From Nonomuraea sp. MG754425 (GTDB lineage Bacteria; Actinomycetota; Actinomycetes; Streptosporangiales; Streptosporangiaceae): a DNA stretch of 53,801 nucleotides. Positions 1 through 9,065 of the stretch are shown piece by piece. The position numbers were made by a program, and so were the translations under genes. The stretch lies in contig NZ_SSXE01000069.1 in the NCBI RefSeq assembly GCF_021699195.1, forward strand, positions 1 to 53,801, read 5' to 3'. A model generated the notes under the pieces. That model worked only from the letters and a program-made list of their open reading frames with translations, searched no databases and had not been told where the DNA came from. The first letter of the stretch is position 1; every line of letters begins with the position of its first letter.

Positions 1-3000
1 CCTCCCAGGCCCCGCCGGCGCTCACCCCCGCCGACGGCTCCTACCTCGAAGGCACGGTCAAGGCCGCGGCGGTCCCGGCCACGGCCGGCGACAGCGTCAC
101 GCAACTCGCCCTCGACGGAGCCGCGCTCCCCGGCGCCACCCGTACGGTGGGCGTCTCCAAGCTCGCCTTCGACGTCGGCTCCAACTCGACCGAGGCCCAG
201 TACCACAGCTACGTGCTGGTCAACGGCGCGTACAAGGTCGAGATCGGGGACTTCGTCAACCAGCGGGCCATGCTGGACATCCCGAACGAGCACCTCGTCA
301 AGGGCGAGAACACCGTCGAGATCGTGGTCGGCGCGATCCCGTCGTCCTGCGGCACCAACTACGACGACTTCGTGCTGTCGGACGTGGGCCTCGAACTGCT
401 CGGCGAGGTCGCGGACGGCGAGGACAACCCGTACACCCTCTCCTTCGGCGACGGGAGCTGCGGCACGAACACCTCGCTGCTCAAGCGCGCCACGCTGACC
501 TTCTTCACCCAGTCCGACCCCCAGGGCACCAGCGGCCTGGCCGCGGACGTGGACACCACCACGCTGGCCAACGGCACCCACGTGGTCAGCGCCACGACGG
601 CGGCGGGCGTCACCGTCAAGCACACCGTGACCGTCAACAACGCCCCGGCCGGAGCCCCCCGGCTGACGCCCACGGACGGCACACTCGTCTCCGGCAACCA
701 GGCGGTCTTCGCGACGGTCCCGGCGGACGGCGCGGGCGGCGTCGAGAAGCTCACCGTGGACGGCGAGCAGCCCGTCACCAGGGCCACGCTCGGCAACGGC
801 GCCGCGATGTTCGCCTTCGACGTGGGCGCCGACCCCCTGGACGACAAGTTCAACAACTTCCTGCTCGTCAACGGCAAGCGCATCGACCTGGGCGGCTCGT
901 ACGCCGGCGGCCGGGCCACCGTCGCGCTCCCCGCGCGCTTCCTCACCCCCGGCGACAACACGATCAAGGTCGTCACCGGCGACTACAAGGAGTCCTGCGG
1001 CAACGACCGCGACGACTTCACGCTCTCCAACCTGGCCCTCACCCTCGACGGCGCGAAGGTGACCGGGCAGGACGTCCGGCCGTCGTACGAGATGGGCGAC
1101 GGCACCTGCGGCAGCAGCCAGACGGCCCTGCGGGAGGTCGAGCTGCGCTACACGATCGACGCCCCGGCCGTGCACATCGTGCCGACGCTCGGCTCGGGCG
1201 CGGCCACGCTCAGCTTCACCGTGGGCAGCAACTCGATCGAGGCGCGTTACCAGAGCTACCTGCTCGTCAACGGCCAGAAGGTCATCGTCGACGGGGACTT
1301 CGTGAGCCGCCGCGTCGACCTGACGATCCCGAACGAGTACCTGGTGCCCGGCTGGAACACGATCGACCTCGTCGCCGGCACCTACCCGACGTCCTGCGGG
1401 AACAACCGCGACGACTTCACGATCTCGAACCTCGCCCTGACCCCGGCGCAGGGCACGGCCACCGGCCAGATGCTCAAGAGCTCGTACGCCATGGGCGACG
1501 GCAACTGCGGCGACAACGTCAACCCGCTGACCGAGATCGACCTCCAGTTCCTCGTGGACGCCCCGGCCCGCGGCCTGCGCGCCGACCTCGACACCACGGC
1601 GATCAAGGACGGCCGGCACACCCTGGCCGCCGAGTCGAGCACCGGTGAGAGCGCCACCCGCCTGCTCATCACCGACAACTCCGCGCCGGCCGTCACCACC
1701 AGCGTCCCGGCCGCGAACGAGAGGATCAGCGCCACGGTCGTGCTCGACGTCAAGCTGGAGGACGCCTCCGGCGTCGTCTCCGGCCCCGACGTCCAGCTCG
1801 ACGGCAAGCCCGTCCAGCTCGGCGCGCAGATCGGCCCCGGGCTGAAGGCCGGCAAGCACACCCTCTCCGTCATCGGCGTGGACGGGCTCGGCAACACCGC
1901 CACCCGCGAGGTCGTCTTCGAGTCGGCCGGCATCCCGGACGTCCCGGGCGAGCTGAGCCCGGCGCTGGGCGCGGTGGACGTGTCGGACCCCGCCACCCTG
2001 TCGGCCAAGGTGGCCGAGCCGGACGGCGGCCCGGTCACGGCGACGTTCTCGCAGGCCGAGATCCTCACCCCGGACGAGGTCTACCAGGGCACGGCCAAGA
2101 CCCTGCCCACCACGCTTCAGGTGCCCGGCGAGAAGAAGGTCAGGACCGACGGGCTGGAGCCCGCCGACGGTAAGACCATCGACGCGCCGAGCGGCCAGGA
2201 CCTCGTCTACCAGCGCTACGACGTCCAGGTGAAGGGGCACGCCGACGCCCCCGTCCTGCGCTGGGAGGGCACGATCGACCCCGAGCGGCTGGCCTCGCTG
2301 CGGGTCTGGAACACGAAGACCAAGGCGTGGGACCTGCTGACCAGCTCCCGGGGCGCGGCCGAGGGCGAGACCACGCTCACGGCCGTCGTGGACACCGGGT
2401 ACATCGACCGGCAGAAGGTGCACGTCATGGTGACGGGCGAGGATCCGTTCGCCGACGACATCGAGCCGGGCGACCCGAACGGCTTCGCCGACCCCTCCAC
2501 GTACGACTTCTCGATCGTGCACTTCACCGACACCCAGTACATCTCCGAGGGCGCGGTGGAGCAGGAGACGGCCGAGGAGCGCGCGGTGTGGGAGTCCGCC
2601 TACGCCGGCATCGTCGACTGGATCAAGGAGAACAAGGACCAGCGGAAGATCTCGTACGTCGCGCACACCGGCGACATCATCGAGAACAACATCCGCCAGC
2701 CCGCCGACGACGCCATGCGGCGGCAGATCGCCGGGGAGTTCGAGGTCTCCTCGAAGCAGCAGCGCGTGCTGGACGACGCCGGCATCCCGAACGGCGTCAT
2801 CGCCGGCAACCACGACAACCAGTCGGGCACCGAGGAGGGCCCCGGGGCCGCCTACAACCAGTACTACGGCCCCTCGCGCTACCAGGAGGCCGCCAAGGGC
2901 TGGCAGCACGCGGAGTACGGCGGCCCGTGGAAGGAGGGCGACAACCAGAACCACTTCGACCTGTTCTCCGCGGGCGGCCTGGACTTCGTGGTGGTCGGCC

Positions 3001-3803
3001 TGTCGTACGGGGTGACGCGGGAGGAGGCCGAGTGGGCCGACTCCGTCTTCAAGAAGTACGCCAACCGCAACGGCATCCTGCTCTCGCACGACTACCTCGT
3101 GCCGAGCACGAACCCCGACGGGCGCGGGGCCGGGTTCTCCGCCCCCGACGGCTCGATGTTGTACAAGACGGTCGTCGAGAAGAACGCGAACGTCTTCCTC
3201 ATCCTCGCCGGTCACGAGCACGGCGTGGGCACCAACGTCAAGCCGAAGGTGGGCCAGGTCGGCAAGGGGGTCGTCGAGCTGCTGGCGGACTACCAGTTCT
3301 ACACCGTCTCCGCCGACCGGCTCGGGCTGACCGAGGTCGGCGGGTACGACCCGGCCGACCAGCTCCAGTTCGGCGCGAGCTTCCTGCGGATGTTGCAGTT
3401 CAACGTCAAACGCTCGGAGCTGATCGTGGACACCTACTCGCCGCTGCTCGACGAGTTCGGCGCGACCGAGTACGACCCGCTGCGCCGCTACAACGGCCTC
3501 GAGGACAACATGGTGCTCCCGGTCGACCTCACCACCCGGACGACGACCCTGCGGACCGACTCGCTGGCGATCTACAAGCCCACCCGGGTGATCGGCCGCG
3601 ACAAGGTCGCCTCCGGGCAGGTCGCGTCGGTCAGGTGGGACCGGCTCAAGGACGACACGGCCTACGCCTGGTTCGTCACGGCCCGCTCCACCGGCGGCGG
3701 CGTGACCGCCTCCGAGCCGAGCGTCTTCGTCACCAAGGACGAGCGCGGCCGCCCCGGCAGGTGGGACGCCGACTCGCCGATGCACCGCTGGTTCAACCGG
3801 TGA
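1..3803 (+). CDS. Secreted modular metallophosphoesterase (5' end outside window)
   Basis: The reading frame is open from base 3, so the true start and any signal peptide lie upstream. The visible part holds three homologous modules of about 118 residues (bases about 160-515, 805-1160, 1200-1557). Each has a jelly-roll-like pattern, a central LLVNG/VLVNG strand and two conserved Cys sites (SCGxNxDDF and GDGxCG), as expected for disulphide-linked extracellular carbohydrate- or surface-binding domains. Ig-like segments follow (about 1570-2400). A calcineurin-like phosphoesterase domain starts near base 2506, with metal-ligand motifs FTDTQ, HTGDII, GNHDN, LSHDY and AGHEHG. A C-terminal fibronectin-like tail ends at base 3803. 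The protein probably hydrolyses a phosphomonoester or diester outside the cell; the substrate is unknown. A strong stem-loop follows the stop. Confidence 0.88.
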   Translation, partial: SQAPPALTPADGSYLEGTVKAAAVPATAGDSVTQLALDGAALPGATRTVGVSKLAFDVGSNSTEAQYHSYVLVNGAYKVEIGDFVNQRAMLDIPNEHLVKGENTVEIVVGAIPSSCGTNYDDFVLSDVGLELLGEVADGEDNPYTLSFGDGSCGTNTSLLKRATLTFFTQSDPQGTSGLAADVDTTTLANGTHVVSATTAAGVTVKHTVTVNNAPAGAPRLTPTDGTLVSGNQAVFATVPADGAGGVEKLTVDGEQPVTRATLGNGAAMFAFDVGADPLDDKFNNFLLVNGKRIDLGGSYAGGRATVALPARFLTPGDNTIKVVTGDYKESCGNDRDDFTLSNLALTLDGAKVTGQDVRPSYEMGDGTCGSSQTALREVELRYTIDAPAVHIVPTLGSGAATLSFTVGSNSIEARYQSYLLVNGQKVIVDGDFVSRRVDLTIPNEYLVPGWNTIDLVAGTYPTSCGNNRDDFTISNLALTPAQGTATGQMLKSSYAMGDGNCGDNVNPLTEIDLQFLVDAPARGLRADLDTTAIKDGRHTLAAESSTGESATRLLITDNSAPAVTTSVPAANERISATVVLDVKLEDASGVVSGPDVQLDGKPVQLGAQIGPGLKAGKHTLSVIGVDGLGNTATREVVFESAGIPDVPGELSPALGAVDVSDPATLSAKVAEPDGGPVTATFSQAEILTPDEVYQGTAKTLPTTLQVPGEKKVRTDGLEPADGKTIDAPSGQDLVYQRYDVQVKGHADAPVLRWEGTIDPERLASLRVWNTKTKAWDLLTSSRGAAEGETTLTAVVDTGYIDRQKVHVMVTGEDPFADDIEPGDPNGFADPSTYDFSIVHFTDTQYISEGAVEQETAEERAVWESAYAGIVDWIKENKDQRKISYVAHTGDIIENNIRQPADDAMRRQIAGEFEVSSKQQRVLDDAGIPNGVIAGNHDNQSGTEEGPGAAYNQYYGPSRYQEAAKGWQHAEYGGPWKEGDNQNHFDLFSAGGLDFVVVGLSYGVTREEAEWADSVFKKYANRNGILLSHDYLVPSTNPDGRGAGFSAPDGSMLYKTVVEKNANVFLILAGHEHGVGTNVKPKVGQVGKGVVELLADYQFYTVSADRLGLTEVGGYDPADQLQFGASFLRMLQFNVKRSELIVDTYSPLLDEFGATEYDPLRRYNGLEDNMVLPVDLTTRTTTLRTDSLAIYKPTRVIGRDKVASGQVASVRWDRLKDDTAYAWFVTARSTGGGVTASEPSVFVTKDERGRPGRWDADSPMHRWFNR
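160..1560 (+). repeat. Three tandem Cys-containing modules in the metallophosphoesterase
   Basis: Three protein-level repeats of about 118 residues lie at bases about 160-515, 805-1160 and 1200-1557. Each carries AF/SFxVG, a [VL]LVNG strand, SCGxNxDDF and GDGxCG. Modules 1 and 3 are closest to each other (GSNSxEAxYxSY); module 2 has diverged. Modules 1 and 2 are separated by an Ig-like linker, while 2 and 3 are almost adjacent. Confidence 0.8.
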
Positions 3804-3844
3804 CCCGCCCCGCGGGTGACCGCCTGACCTTCTCCTGACGACCC

Positions 3845-3877
3845 GCCGCCCCGGGCCCCGCGTGGTCCCGGGGCGGC
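3845..3877 (+). terminator. Stem-loop after metallophosphoesterase
   Basis: A perfect 11-bp inverted repeat (GCCGCCCCGGG / CCCGGGGCGGC) with an 11-nt loop begins 41 nt after the stop. It has no U-tract, which is usual for actinobacterial terminators. It separates this gene from the HupE-like gene. Confidence 0.7.
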
Positions 3878-3902
3878 CTTCCCCTCCTGGAGGGACGAGA
3901 CG

Positions 3903-5018
3903 ATGTTGCGCCGGTGCTTGGCGTCCGTCATGGTGTCGCTGGCCGCCGCCCTGCTGTTCGCGGCCCCGGCCGCGGCCCACGACGCGACCACGAAGGCCCA
4001 CGCCGAGGTCACCGGCACGGGCGTGCACGTACGGGCCGTGCTGGACCTCGAGTACGACCTGCTGATGAAGTCGGCCTGGCTGTACGCCTCGGCGTACGAG
4101 GCGAAGGAGCGGACCGAGCAGCTCCGTCAGCTCGCACTCAACCGCGACGCCGTGATCGGGTACGTCACGGAGCGTTTCGCGGTGGCCTACGACGACCGGC
4201 CCTGCGTGCCCGCGCTCGCCCGCGACGCCGACGTGCGAGCGCGCGACAAGAGGGCATTCGCGGTGCTCACCCTCGACTTCGCCTGCCGGGGCGAGCCCGG
4301 CGGGTCGCACGCGATCTCCAGCGCGCTGTTCCCCGACGGGGAGACGTTCGTCCACAGCACGGAGACGCTGGTCCGCTACGAGCTCGACGGTGAGCGCGGC
4401 TCCGCCGTCCTGGTGGCCGAGAGCCCGACGCTCAAGGTCGGCGAGCGGCAGGCGGCCGACCAGGCGGGCGAGTTCCTGCTGCTCGGCGCGGAACATCTGC
4501 TGTTCGGCCTGGATCACGTGCTCTTCCTGCTGGCGCTGCTGATCGGGGCGCGCCGCCCGCGTGACGTCGTCGTCACCGCCTCGGCCTTCACCGCCGCGCA
4601 CAGCATCACGTTCCTGCTGGCGGCGATGGGGGTGGTGGACGTGCCGGGCGCGATCGTCGAGCCGGTCATCGCCGCCTCGATCGTCGTCGTGGCCCTGGCC
4701 AACCTGCTCGGCCGGGACGAGGACCGGCTCGGCAGGTGGCGGCTGCCCGTCGTGTTCGTCTTCGGCCTGATCCACGGGCTGGGCTTCGCGGGCGCGCTCG
4801 ACATCAGGGAGAGCGGCTCGTGGGAGCTGCTGCTGTCGCTGCTCAGCTTCAACGTCGGCATCGAGCTGACCCAGCTCGTGCTGATCGCGGTGCTCTTCCC
4901 GCTGCTCACGCTGCTGCGCCGGGCCCCGTGGTCCCGCTGGGCGGTGCTCGCGCTGTCGGCGCCGATCGTGGGGATCAGCCTGTACTGGTTCTTCGACCGC
5001 ATTCCGCTGCCGCTCTGA
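3903..5018 (+). CDS. HupE/UreJ-like integral membrane protein
   Basis: This 371-aa protein has a Sec signal peptide (cleavage near AAA-HD, residue 25), an extracytoplasmic domain of about 165 residues and a C-terminal bundle of about six membrane helices. The helices carry the HupE/UreJ_2 motifs GAEHLLFGLDHVLFLL, AFTAAHSITF, FGLIHGLGFAGAL and FNVGIELTQ. The buried His/Asp residues suggest passage or handling of a metal such as Ni or Co. That function comes from the HupE/UreJ family in general and is not shown here, and no hydrogenase or urease gene is in the window. The ATG follows GGAGGGACGAGACG. It appears monocistronic between a terminator and the next gene. Confidence 0.85.
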   Translation: MLRRCLASVMVSLAAALLFAAPAAAHDATTKAHAEVTGTGVHVRAVLDLEYDLLMKSAWLYASAYEAKERTEQLRQLALNRDAVIGYVTERFAVAYDDRPCVPALARDADVRARDKRAFAVLTLDFACRGEPGGSHAISSALFPDGETFVHSTETLVRYELDGERGSAVLVAESPTLKVGERQAADQAGEFLLLGAEHLLFGLDHVLFLLALLIGARRPRDVVVTASAFTAAHSITFLLAAMGVVDVPGAIVEPVIAASIVVVALANLLGRDEDRLGRWRLPVVFVFGLIHGLGFAGALDIRESGSWELLLSLLSFNVGIELTQLVLIAVLFPLLTLLRRAPWSRWAVLALSAPIVGISLYWFFDRIPLPL

Positions 5019-5113
5019 CGGTGGCGTACCCCGTAAATCGTATTTGTCGGGGAATCTCCCGAGGTTAGCGGCGAGCCCGATCACTGTGTTCTGCTGATCC
5101 TCGGGGGAGGCGC

Positions 5114-6478
5114 GTGAGCAGACGATTGGGCCGGTCGTTGCGGACTCGGCTGGCGTTGCTGGCCAGCATCGCGATGCTGCTGCTGAACGTCATCGTCAGC
5201 GCGTTCGTGCTGTTCGGCATCCGTAACGAAGTGGTCGACATCAGGGCCGGGGAGATCGCGAGCAAGGCCGTCCGCGTGCTGCTCCTCGTCAAGCGCGAGC
5301 ACCTGCCCGAGGTGCTCGACCCCGACGGGCTCCAGGGCCTTCAGGTGCTCGACCCGAGCGGCCGGCCGGTCGCCTGGTCGCCGAGCCTGGCCGGCGCGCC
5401 CCGACTGACGACCGCGCTCCCGCACCCCAACCAGGCCAACGAGTACGCCACGCTCTGCGACCTGCCCTCCTTCCCCGGCCAGTGCAAGACGGTCGCGGCG
5501 CTGATCGCGTACCAGGCCGACGGCCAGTGGGTCATCTACGCCGTCGACGCCGCCGTGCCCTGGTACGTCGCGCCCCAGGTGATCGCCTTCCAGGCCGGCG
5601 TGGCGGCCGTGCTGGTCGCGCTGGCCTGGTTCGGGGTGTCCCGCGTCGTGGCCAGGACGCTCGCGCCCGTCAGCAGCATCACCAGGCGGCTGGCCGAGAT
5701 CAGCGAGGGCGGCGGCGGGATGCGCGTCCCCGTGCCCGAGAACGACGACGAGATCAGGGCCCTGGCCGAGACCGGCAACAAGACGCTGGAACGCCTGGAA
5801 TCGGCCCTGGAACAGCAGCGGACCGCGATGGAACGCCAGCGCCAGTTCGCCGCCGACGCCTCCCACGACCTGCGCAGCCCGATCACCGCGATGCGCGCCC
5901 AGATCGAGGACGCCCTGCTCCACCCCGGGGAAGCCGACTGGACGGAGACCGGCCCCGAGGTGCTGGCCAGCCTGGAACGGCTGCAGGCGATCGTGGCCGA
6001 CCTGCTCACCCTGAGCAGGCTCGACGCGGGCGCCCCCGACCAGCGCGAACCCGTGGACCTCGCCGGCCTGGTCGCCGCCGAGACGGCCAGGCCGCGCGGC
6101 AAACAGGTCGTCACCTCCCTGAGCCCCGGCGTGACCGTGTACGGCGACCGGCTGCAACTGGCCCGCCTGCTGACGAACCTGCTGGACAACGCCGAGCGGC
6201 ACGCCGAGACCCGGATCGACGTGACCGTGCGGCGGCAGGACGACGACGCCGTGCTGGAGGTGCTGGACGACGGCAACGGCATCGCGCCCGAGCACCGCGA
6301 ACTCGTCTTCCAGCGCTTCACCCGCCTGGACGCCTCACGCAGCCGCGACGCGGGCGGCACCGGCCTGGGCCTGCCCATCGCCCGCGAGATCGCGACCGCG
6401 CACCTCGGCACCCTGTCCCTCGACGACTCCCGCACCGGCGCCCGGTTCGTCCTGCGACTGCCGGCGCTGGTGGACTGA
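5114..6478 (+). CDS. Orphan sensor histidine kinase (HAMP-HisKA-HATPase)
   Basis: The 454-aa protein has a first membrane helix (about residues 12-34), an extracytoplasmic sensor region of about 110 residues, a second helix (about 150-172) and a HAMP linker. A HisKA dimerisation domain follows, with the phospho-acceptor H251 in ASHDLRSPIT. The HATPase domain has N box LLTNLLDNAERHAE, G1 LDDGNGI and G2 GGTGLGLPIA. The GTG start follows GGGGGAGGCGC. No response regulator is adjacent. The only regulator in the window (31 kb) is NarL-type, and HisKA/EnvZ-type kinases normally pair with OmpR-type regulators, so its partner lies elsewhere or was lost. Confidence 0.9.
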   Translation: MSRRLGRSLRTRLALLASIAMLLLNVIVSAFVLFGIRNEVVDIRAGEIASKAVRVLLLVKREHLPEVLDPDGLQGLQVLDPSGRPVAWSPSLAGAPRLTTALPHPNQANEYATLCDLPSFPGQCKTVAALIAYQADGQWVIYAVDAAVPWYVAPQVIAFQAGVAAVLVALAWFGVSRVVARTLAPVSSITRRLAEISEGGGGMRVPVPENDDEIRALAETGNKTLERLESALEQQRTAMERQRQFAADASHDLRSPITAMRAQIEDALLHPGEADWTETGPEVLASLERLQAIVADLLTLSRLDAGAPDQREPVDLAGLVAAETARPRGKQVVTSLSPGVTVYGDRLQLARLLTNLLDNAERHAETRIDVTVRRQDDDAVLEVLDDGNGIAPEHRELVFQRFTRLDASRSRDAGGTGLGLPIAREIATAHLGTLSLDDSRTGARFVLRLPALVD

Positions 6479-6607
6479 CGCGGACCTGCGGGTCGCCCGG
6501 CGGGCACGGGCCTCGTGCGTACCACCGACATCCTGCGACATGACTGACTTGCTGATGATCGGGGCATGCTCTTCGCACCAGGAACGCGTGACCGGAGGGA
6601 GATCCAC

Positions 6608-6895
6608 ATGGAACAGTGGGGGACCGGCAACCGGGAGGTCCGCACCCCTGAAGGGCGTGCGCCCGGCCACGTCCGCTGCACGCCCCCCGCCGCCGCCGAA
6701 CTCTTCGAGATCACCGTCCTCGACACCACCGGCGGCGACGGCGAGGCGCGCTGGCACACCATCGGCTGGGGCGTGAACCGCGGAGACGCCGACAGCATCG
6801 CCGAGGCGTACGTGACCCGACCCCTCTGCCCCTACGACGTGGCGCAGGTCCGGCACAACGGCCACCTGGTGGGGGTGCACCGCCGCCCCGAGTGA
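6608..6895 (+). CDS. Small hypothetical protein (95 aa)
   Basis: I do not recognise the family. The ATG at 6608 is preceded by GGAGGGAGATCCAC, a much better ribosome site than any upstream in-frame start. The protein is soluble and has no membrane segment. The C-terminal half (WHTIGWGVNRGDADSI, then YDVAQVRHNGHLVGVH) looks like a compact alpha/beta fold. It ends 16 nt before the convergent AlkA-type gene. Confidence 0.6.
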   Translation: MEQWGTGNREVRTPEGRAPGHVRCTPPAAAELFEITVLDTTGGDGEARWHTIGWGVNRGDADSIAEAYVTRPLCPYDVAQVRHNGHLVGVHRRPE

Positions 6896-6911
6896 CCCGG
6901 GCCCGCCACGG

Positions 6912-7823
6912 TCACTCCCCGTGCCCGGGACGGGCTCCGTCCCGGTCGTCCATGACGCCGTAGGAGGTCGCCCGGAACAGGAACGAGGCCCACGAGCGGT
7001 AGGGCCGCCACGACTCGGCCAGCTTCCGGTACGCCGCCGGCGGCGCGTCCTGCGCCAGCCCGTACGCCTCGCGCAGGATCGCGAACAGCCGCGGCTCGTC
7101 GCCGGGGAACGCGTCCGGCGCACCCGCGCCGCGGATCAGGATCAGGCCCGCCGAGAACGGCCCCACGCCCGGCAGCGCGCGCAACTCGGCGAGTGCCTGC
7201 TCGGGCGAGAGCGAGCGCAGGTGCTCGGTGGTGAGCACGCCGTCGAGCGCCGCCCTGGCCAGGCCGCGCACCCACTCCTCCTTCTGCGCCGGCAGCCCGA
7301 GCCCGCCCGCGTCGAGCAGCGAGACGGGCGGCGGGAAGGCTGTGCACGGCTGCCCGTCCACCACGACCTCCGCGCCGTGGCGGGCCGCGATGCGCTGCTT
7401 GATCCGGGAGGCGACGAGCATCGACGAACGTTGCACGATCACCGCCCAGCACGCCGCCTCCCACGGGCTCCAGAAGCACACGGGCCGCAGGCCGGGACGC
7501 AGCCGCCGCAGGTCGCCGAGCACCGGGTCGGCCGCGCCGAGTGCGGCGAAGCCGGAGCCGTCCACGTCGAGGGAGAGGATCCGGGCCACCTCGCCGCGGA
7601 TGCGCGGCCCCGCCGGTCGGGTCGTGGTGACCGCCACCCCGCCCGGCGCGGCCGTCACACTCACGCCGATCGGCCGCCAGTCGGACTCCGCGCAGTACGC
7701 GAAGCGCAGCGTCCGGCCGTCGGACGGGAGCGCGCTCGTGGCCGGCCAGTCCTCGACGAAACGCAGGGAGTCGGCGAAGTCGAACGGGCCCTCGGCGGTG
7801 AGTGTGAATCCGTGCGTGGTCAT
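6912..7823 (-). CDS. DNA-3-methyladenine glycosylase family protein (AlkA-like)
   Basis: This 303-aa protein has an N-terminal AlkA-type beta domain and a helix-hairpin-helix-GPD domain, with LPGVGPFSAGLILIRG followed by the catalytic-type Asp at about D242 in FPGDEPRLF. It should excise alkylated purines to start base-excision repair. The longer reading frame begins at 7940, but the ATG at 7823 fits the family start (MTTHGFTLTAEGPF). That ATG lies six bases after TACGAT, which suggests a leaderless transcript; no Shine-Dalgarno is visible. It is convergent with the 95-aa gene. Confidence 0.85.
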   Translation of the reverse strand: MTTHGFTLTAEGPFDFADSLRFVEDWPATSALPSDGRTLRFAYCAESDWRPIGVSVTAAPGGVAVTTTRPAGPRIRGEVARILSLDVDGSGFAALGAADPVLGDLRRLRPGLRPVCFWSPWEAACWAVIVQRSSMLVASRIKQRIAARHGAEVVVDGQPCTAFPPPVSLLDAGGLGLPAQKEEWVRGLARAALDGVLTTEHLRSLSPEQALAELRALPGVGPFSAGLILIRGAGAPDAFPGDEPRLFAILREAYGLAQDAPPAAYRKLAESWRPYRSWASFLFRATSYGVMDDRDGARPGHGE

Positions 7824-7829
7824 GCGCGT

Positions 7830-7835
7830 ATCGTA
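7830..7835 (-). promoter_or_regulatory. Leaderless -10 box of the AlkA-type gene
   Basis: On the minus strand TACGAT is followed by exactly six bases and then the ATG at 7823. This is the TANNNT-N6-RTG arrangement of actinobacterial leaderless genes. No clear -35 element was found. Confidence 0.5.
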
Positions 7836-7876
7836 GGCGGGCCCTGCGACCAGGCCCGTCGTGACGGCGGCCCGGC

Positions 7877-8959
7877 TCAGCGCCCGGCGGGGTGGGTGCG
7901 CAGGGCCGCGCGGAACCAGCCGAGCGCCGGGGTCAGGCACTCCGGCGGCGGCCAGCCGTTGATCACGGCCAGGAGGTGGACGTACCGCTCCCTGCGCGGG
8001 TCGTCGGCCGTCGCCAGCCGGGCGGTGAGCGTGGCGGGGTCCAGCCCGCAGGCGGCGACCAGCGCCGTGACGTACGGCCCGGCCTCGGGTGCGGCCGGGT
8101 CGATGCCGGCGGCCAGGGCGGGTGCGGCCAGGTCCCGCGCCAGCGCCGCGGGATCAGGCGCGATGACGGCCACTCCGGCCCCGCCCCGGGACCCGGCCGG
8201 GGACCCGGTGCCGGGCTCGGCATGAGAGCCGACACGGGACGCGGTGTGGCGCCCGGTCGGGGGTTCGGAGGGGAGTCCCGCCCGGGACTCGGCGCGGGAG
8301 TCGGCAGGGGAGTCGGTGCGGGGTTCGGTGGGGTGGTCGGTGCGGGCGGTGGCGTGGGTGGCGGCGTGGGTGGCGGCCATGCGGCGGAGGCCGGCGCGGA
8401 AGTCCGGGTCGCGGGACAGTTCGGCCAGTTCGGCCCAGGCCGCCACCTGTTCCGGTTCGGGGTCGTCGGGCAGTTCGGGGGTCAGTGAGGTCATGATCCC
8501 CGCGAAGGCGGGGTCGCCGCGCAGGTCGCCGAACGCGGCGGCGAGGAAGTCGCCGATCAGGCGGCGCCGCTCGGCCTCCGACAGGCGGGCGAGTTCGTGC
8601 ATCAGTTCCATCTCCTCCGGGGTGGAGCCGCGCCTGGCCACCGCGGTCAGCACCGCCCGCCGCAGCCGCAGCGTGCGGATCCGCGCCGCCAGGGCCTCGG
8701 CGTGCGCCGCGGCGACCTCGGGCAGGGACGTCTCCCGGTCCACGACCCGGCGGATCGTGGGCAGGTCGAGCCCGAGGTCGCGCAGCGTGCGCACGAGATC
8801 GAGCCGGGCGGCGGCGGCGCGGTCGTACAGGCGGTAGCCGGCGGGGCTGCGGCGGGTGGGCGGCACGATCCCCTCGTCGGAGTAGAACCTGATGGTCTTG
8901 ACCGTCAGCCCGGTACGCCGGGCCAGGTCGCCGATCGAGCAGAGCGCGTCCCCGTCCAT
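7877..8959 (-). CDS. MerR-family transcriptional regulator with low-complexity insert
   Basis: The protein is 360 aa from the ATG at 8959. The N-terminal winged helix is typical MerR (IGDLARRTGLTVKTIRFYSD, then GYRLYD) with a coiled dimerisation helix. Residues about 196-262 form a low-complexity T/S/P/R/E/G-rich stretch (bases about 8174-8374), followed by a conserved-looking C-terminal helical domain. No Cys-based metal site is visible, so it is probably a TipA/BmrR-like effector sensor, not a metal sensor. An in-frame GTG at 8986 is an alternative start. It ends about 50 nt upstream of the AlkA-type gene, and both are transcribed leftward. Confidence 0.85.
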   Translation of the reverse strand: MDGDALCSIGDLARRTGLTVKTIRFYSDEGIVPPTRRSPAGYRLYDRAAAARLDLVRTLRDLGLDLPTIRRVVDRETSLPEVAAAHAEALAARIRTLRLRRAVLTAVARRGSTPEEMELMHELARLSEAERRRLIGDFLAAAFGDLRGDPAFAGIMTSLTPELPDDPEPEQVAAWAELAELSRDPDFRAGLRRMAATHAATHATARTDHPTEPRTDSPADSRAESRAGLPSEPPTGRHTASRVGSHAEPGTGSPAGSRGGAGVAVIAPDPAALARDLAAPALAAGIDPAAPEAGPYVTALVAACGLDPATLTARLATADDPRRERYVHLLAVINGWPPPECLTPALGWFRAALRTHPAGR

Positions 8960-9053
8960 GCCCCCCACTCTCGCGCCTCCCCCCACGGGAGACTCAAGCG
9001 GGCGATCGCGTCCCGCCCGCGATGCGGTGAGCGACCGTCACCGGCCGCCTCGA

Positions 9054-9059
9054 TAAGAT
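9054..9059 (+). promoter_or_regulatory. Leaderless -10 box retained in front of the patatin remnant
   Basis: TAAGAT is followed by six bases (CCCAGC) and then ATG at 9066, the leaderless pattern. That ATG opens a frame that stops after 17 codons, while the patatin coding frame is one base out of phase. Confidence 0.45.
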
Positions 9060-9065
9060 CCCAGC

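Noticed and set aside
2327..3838. Long Arg/Gly-rich frames overlapping many genes in other phases
   Set aside because: High GC keeps alternative frames open. They lack family motifs and ribosome sites and have the Arg/Pro/Gly composition of shadow frames.
5030..5075. CCCCG...CGGGG stem-loop after the HupE-like gene as a terminator
   Set aside because: Arms are only 5 bp with a 14-nt loop; too weak to call.
5114..6478. Kinase at 5.1 kb as partner of the response regulator at 31 kb
   Set aside because: HisKA/HAMP kinases pair with OmpR-type regulators, while the regulator here is NarL/LuxR type, and the genes are 24 kb apart.
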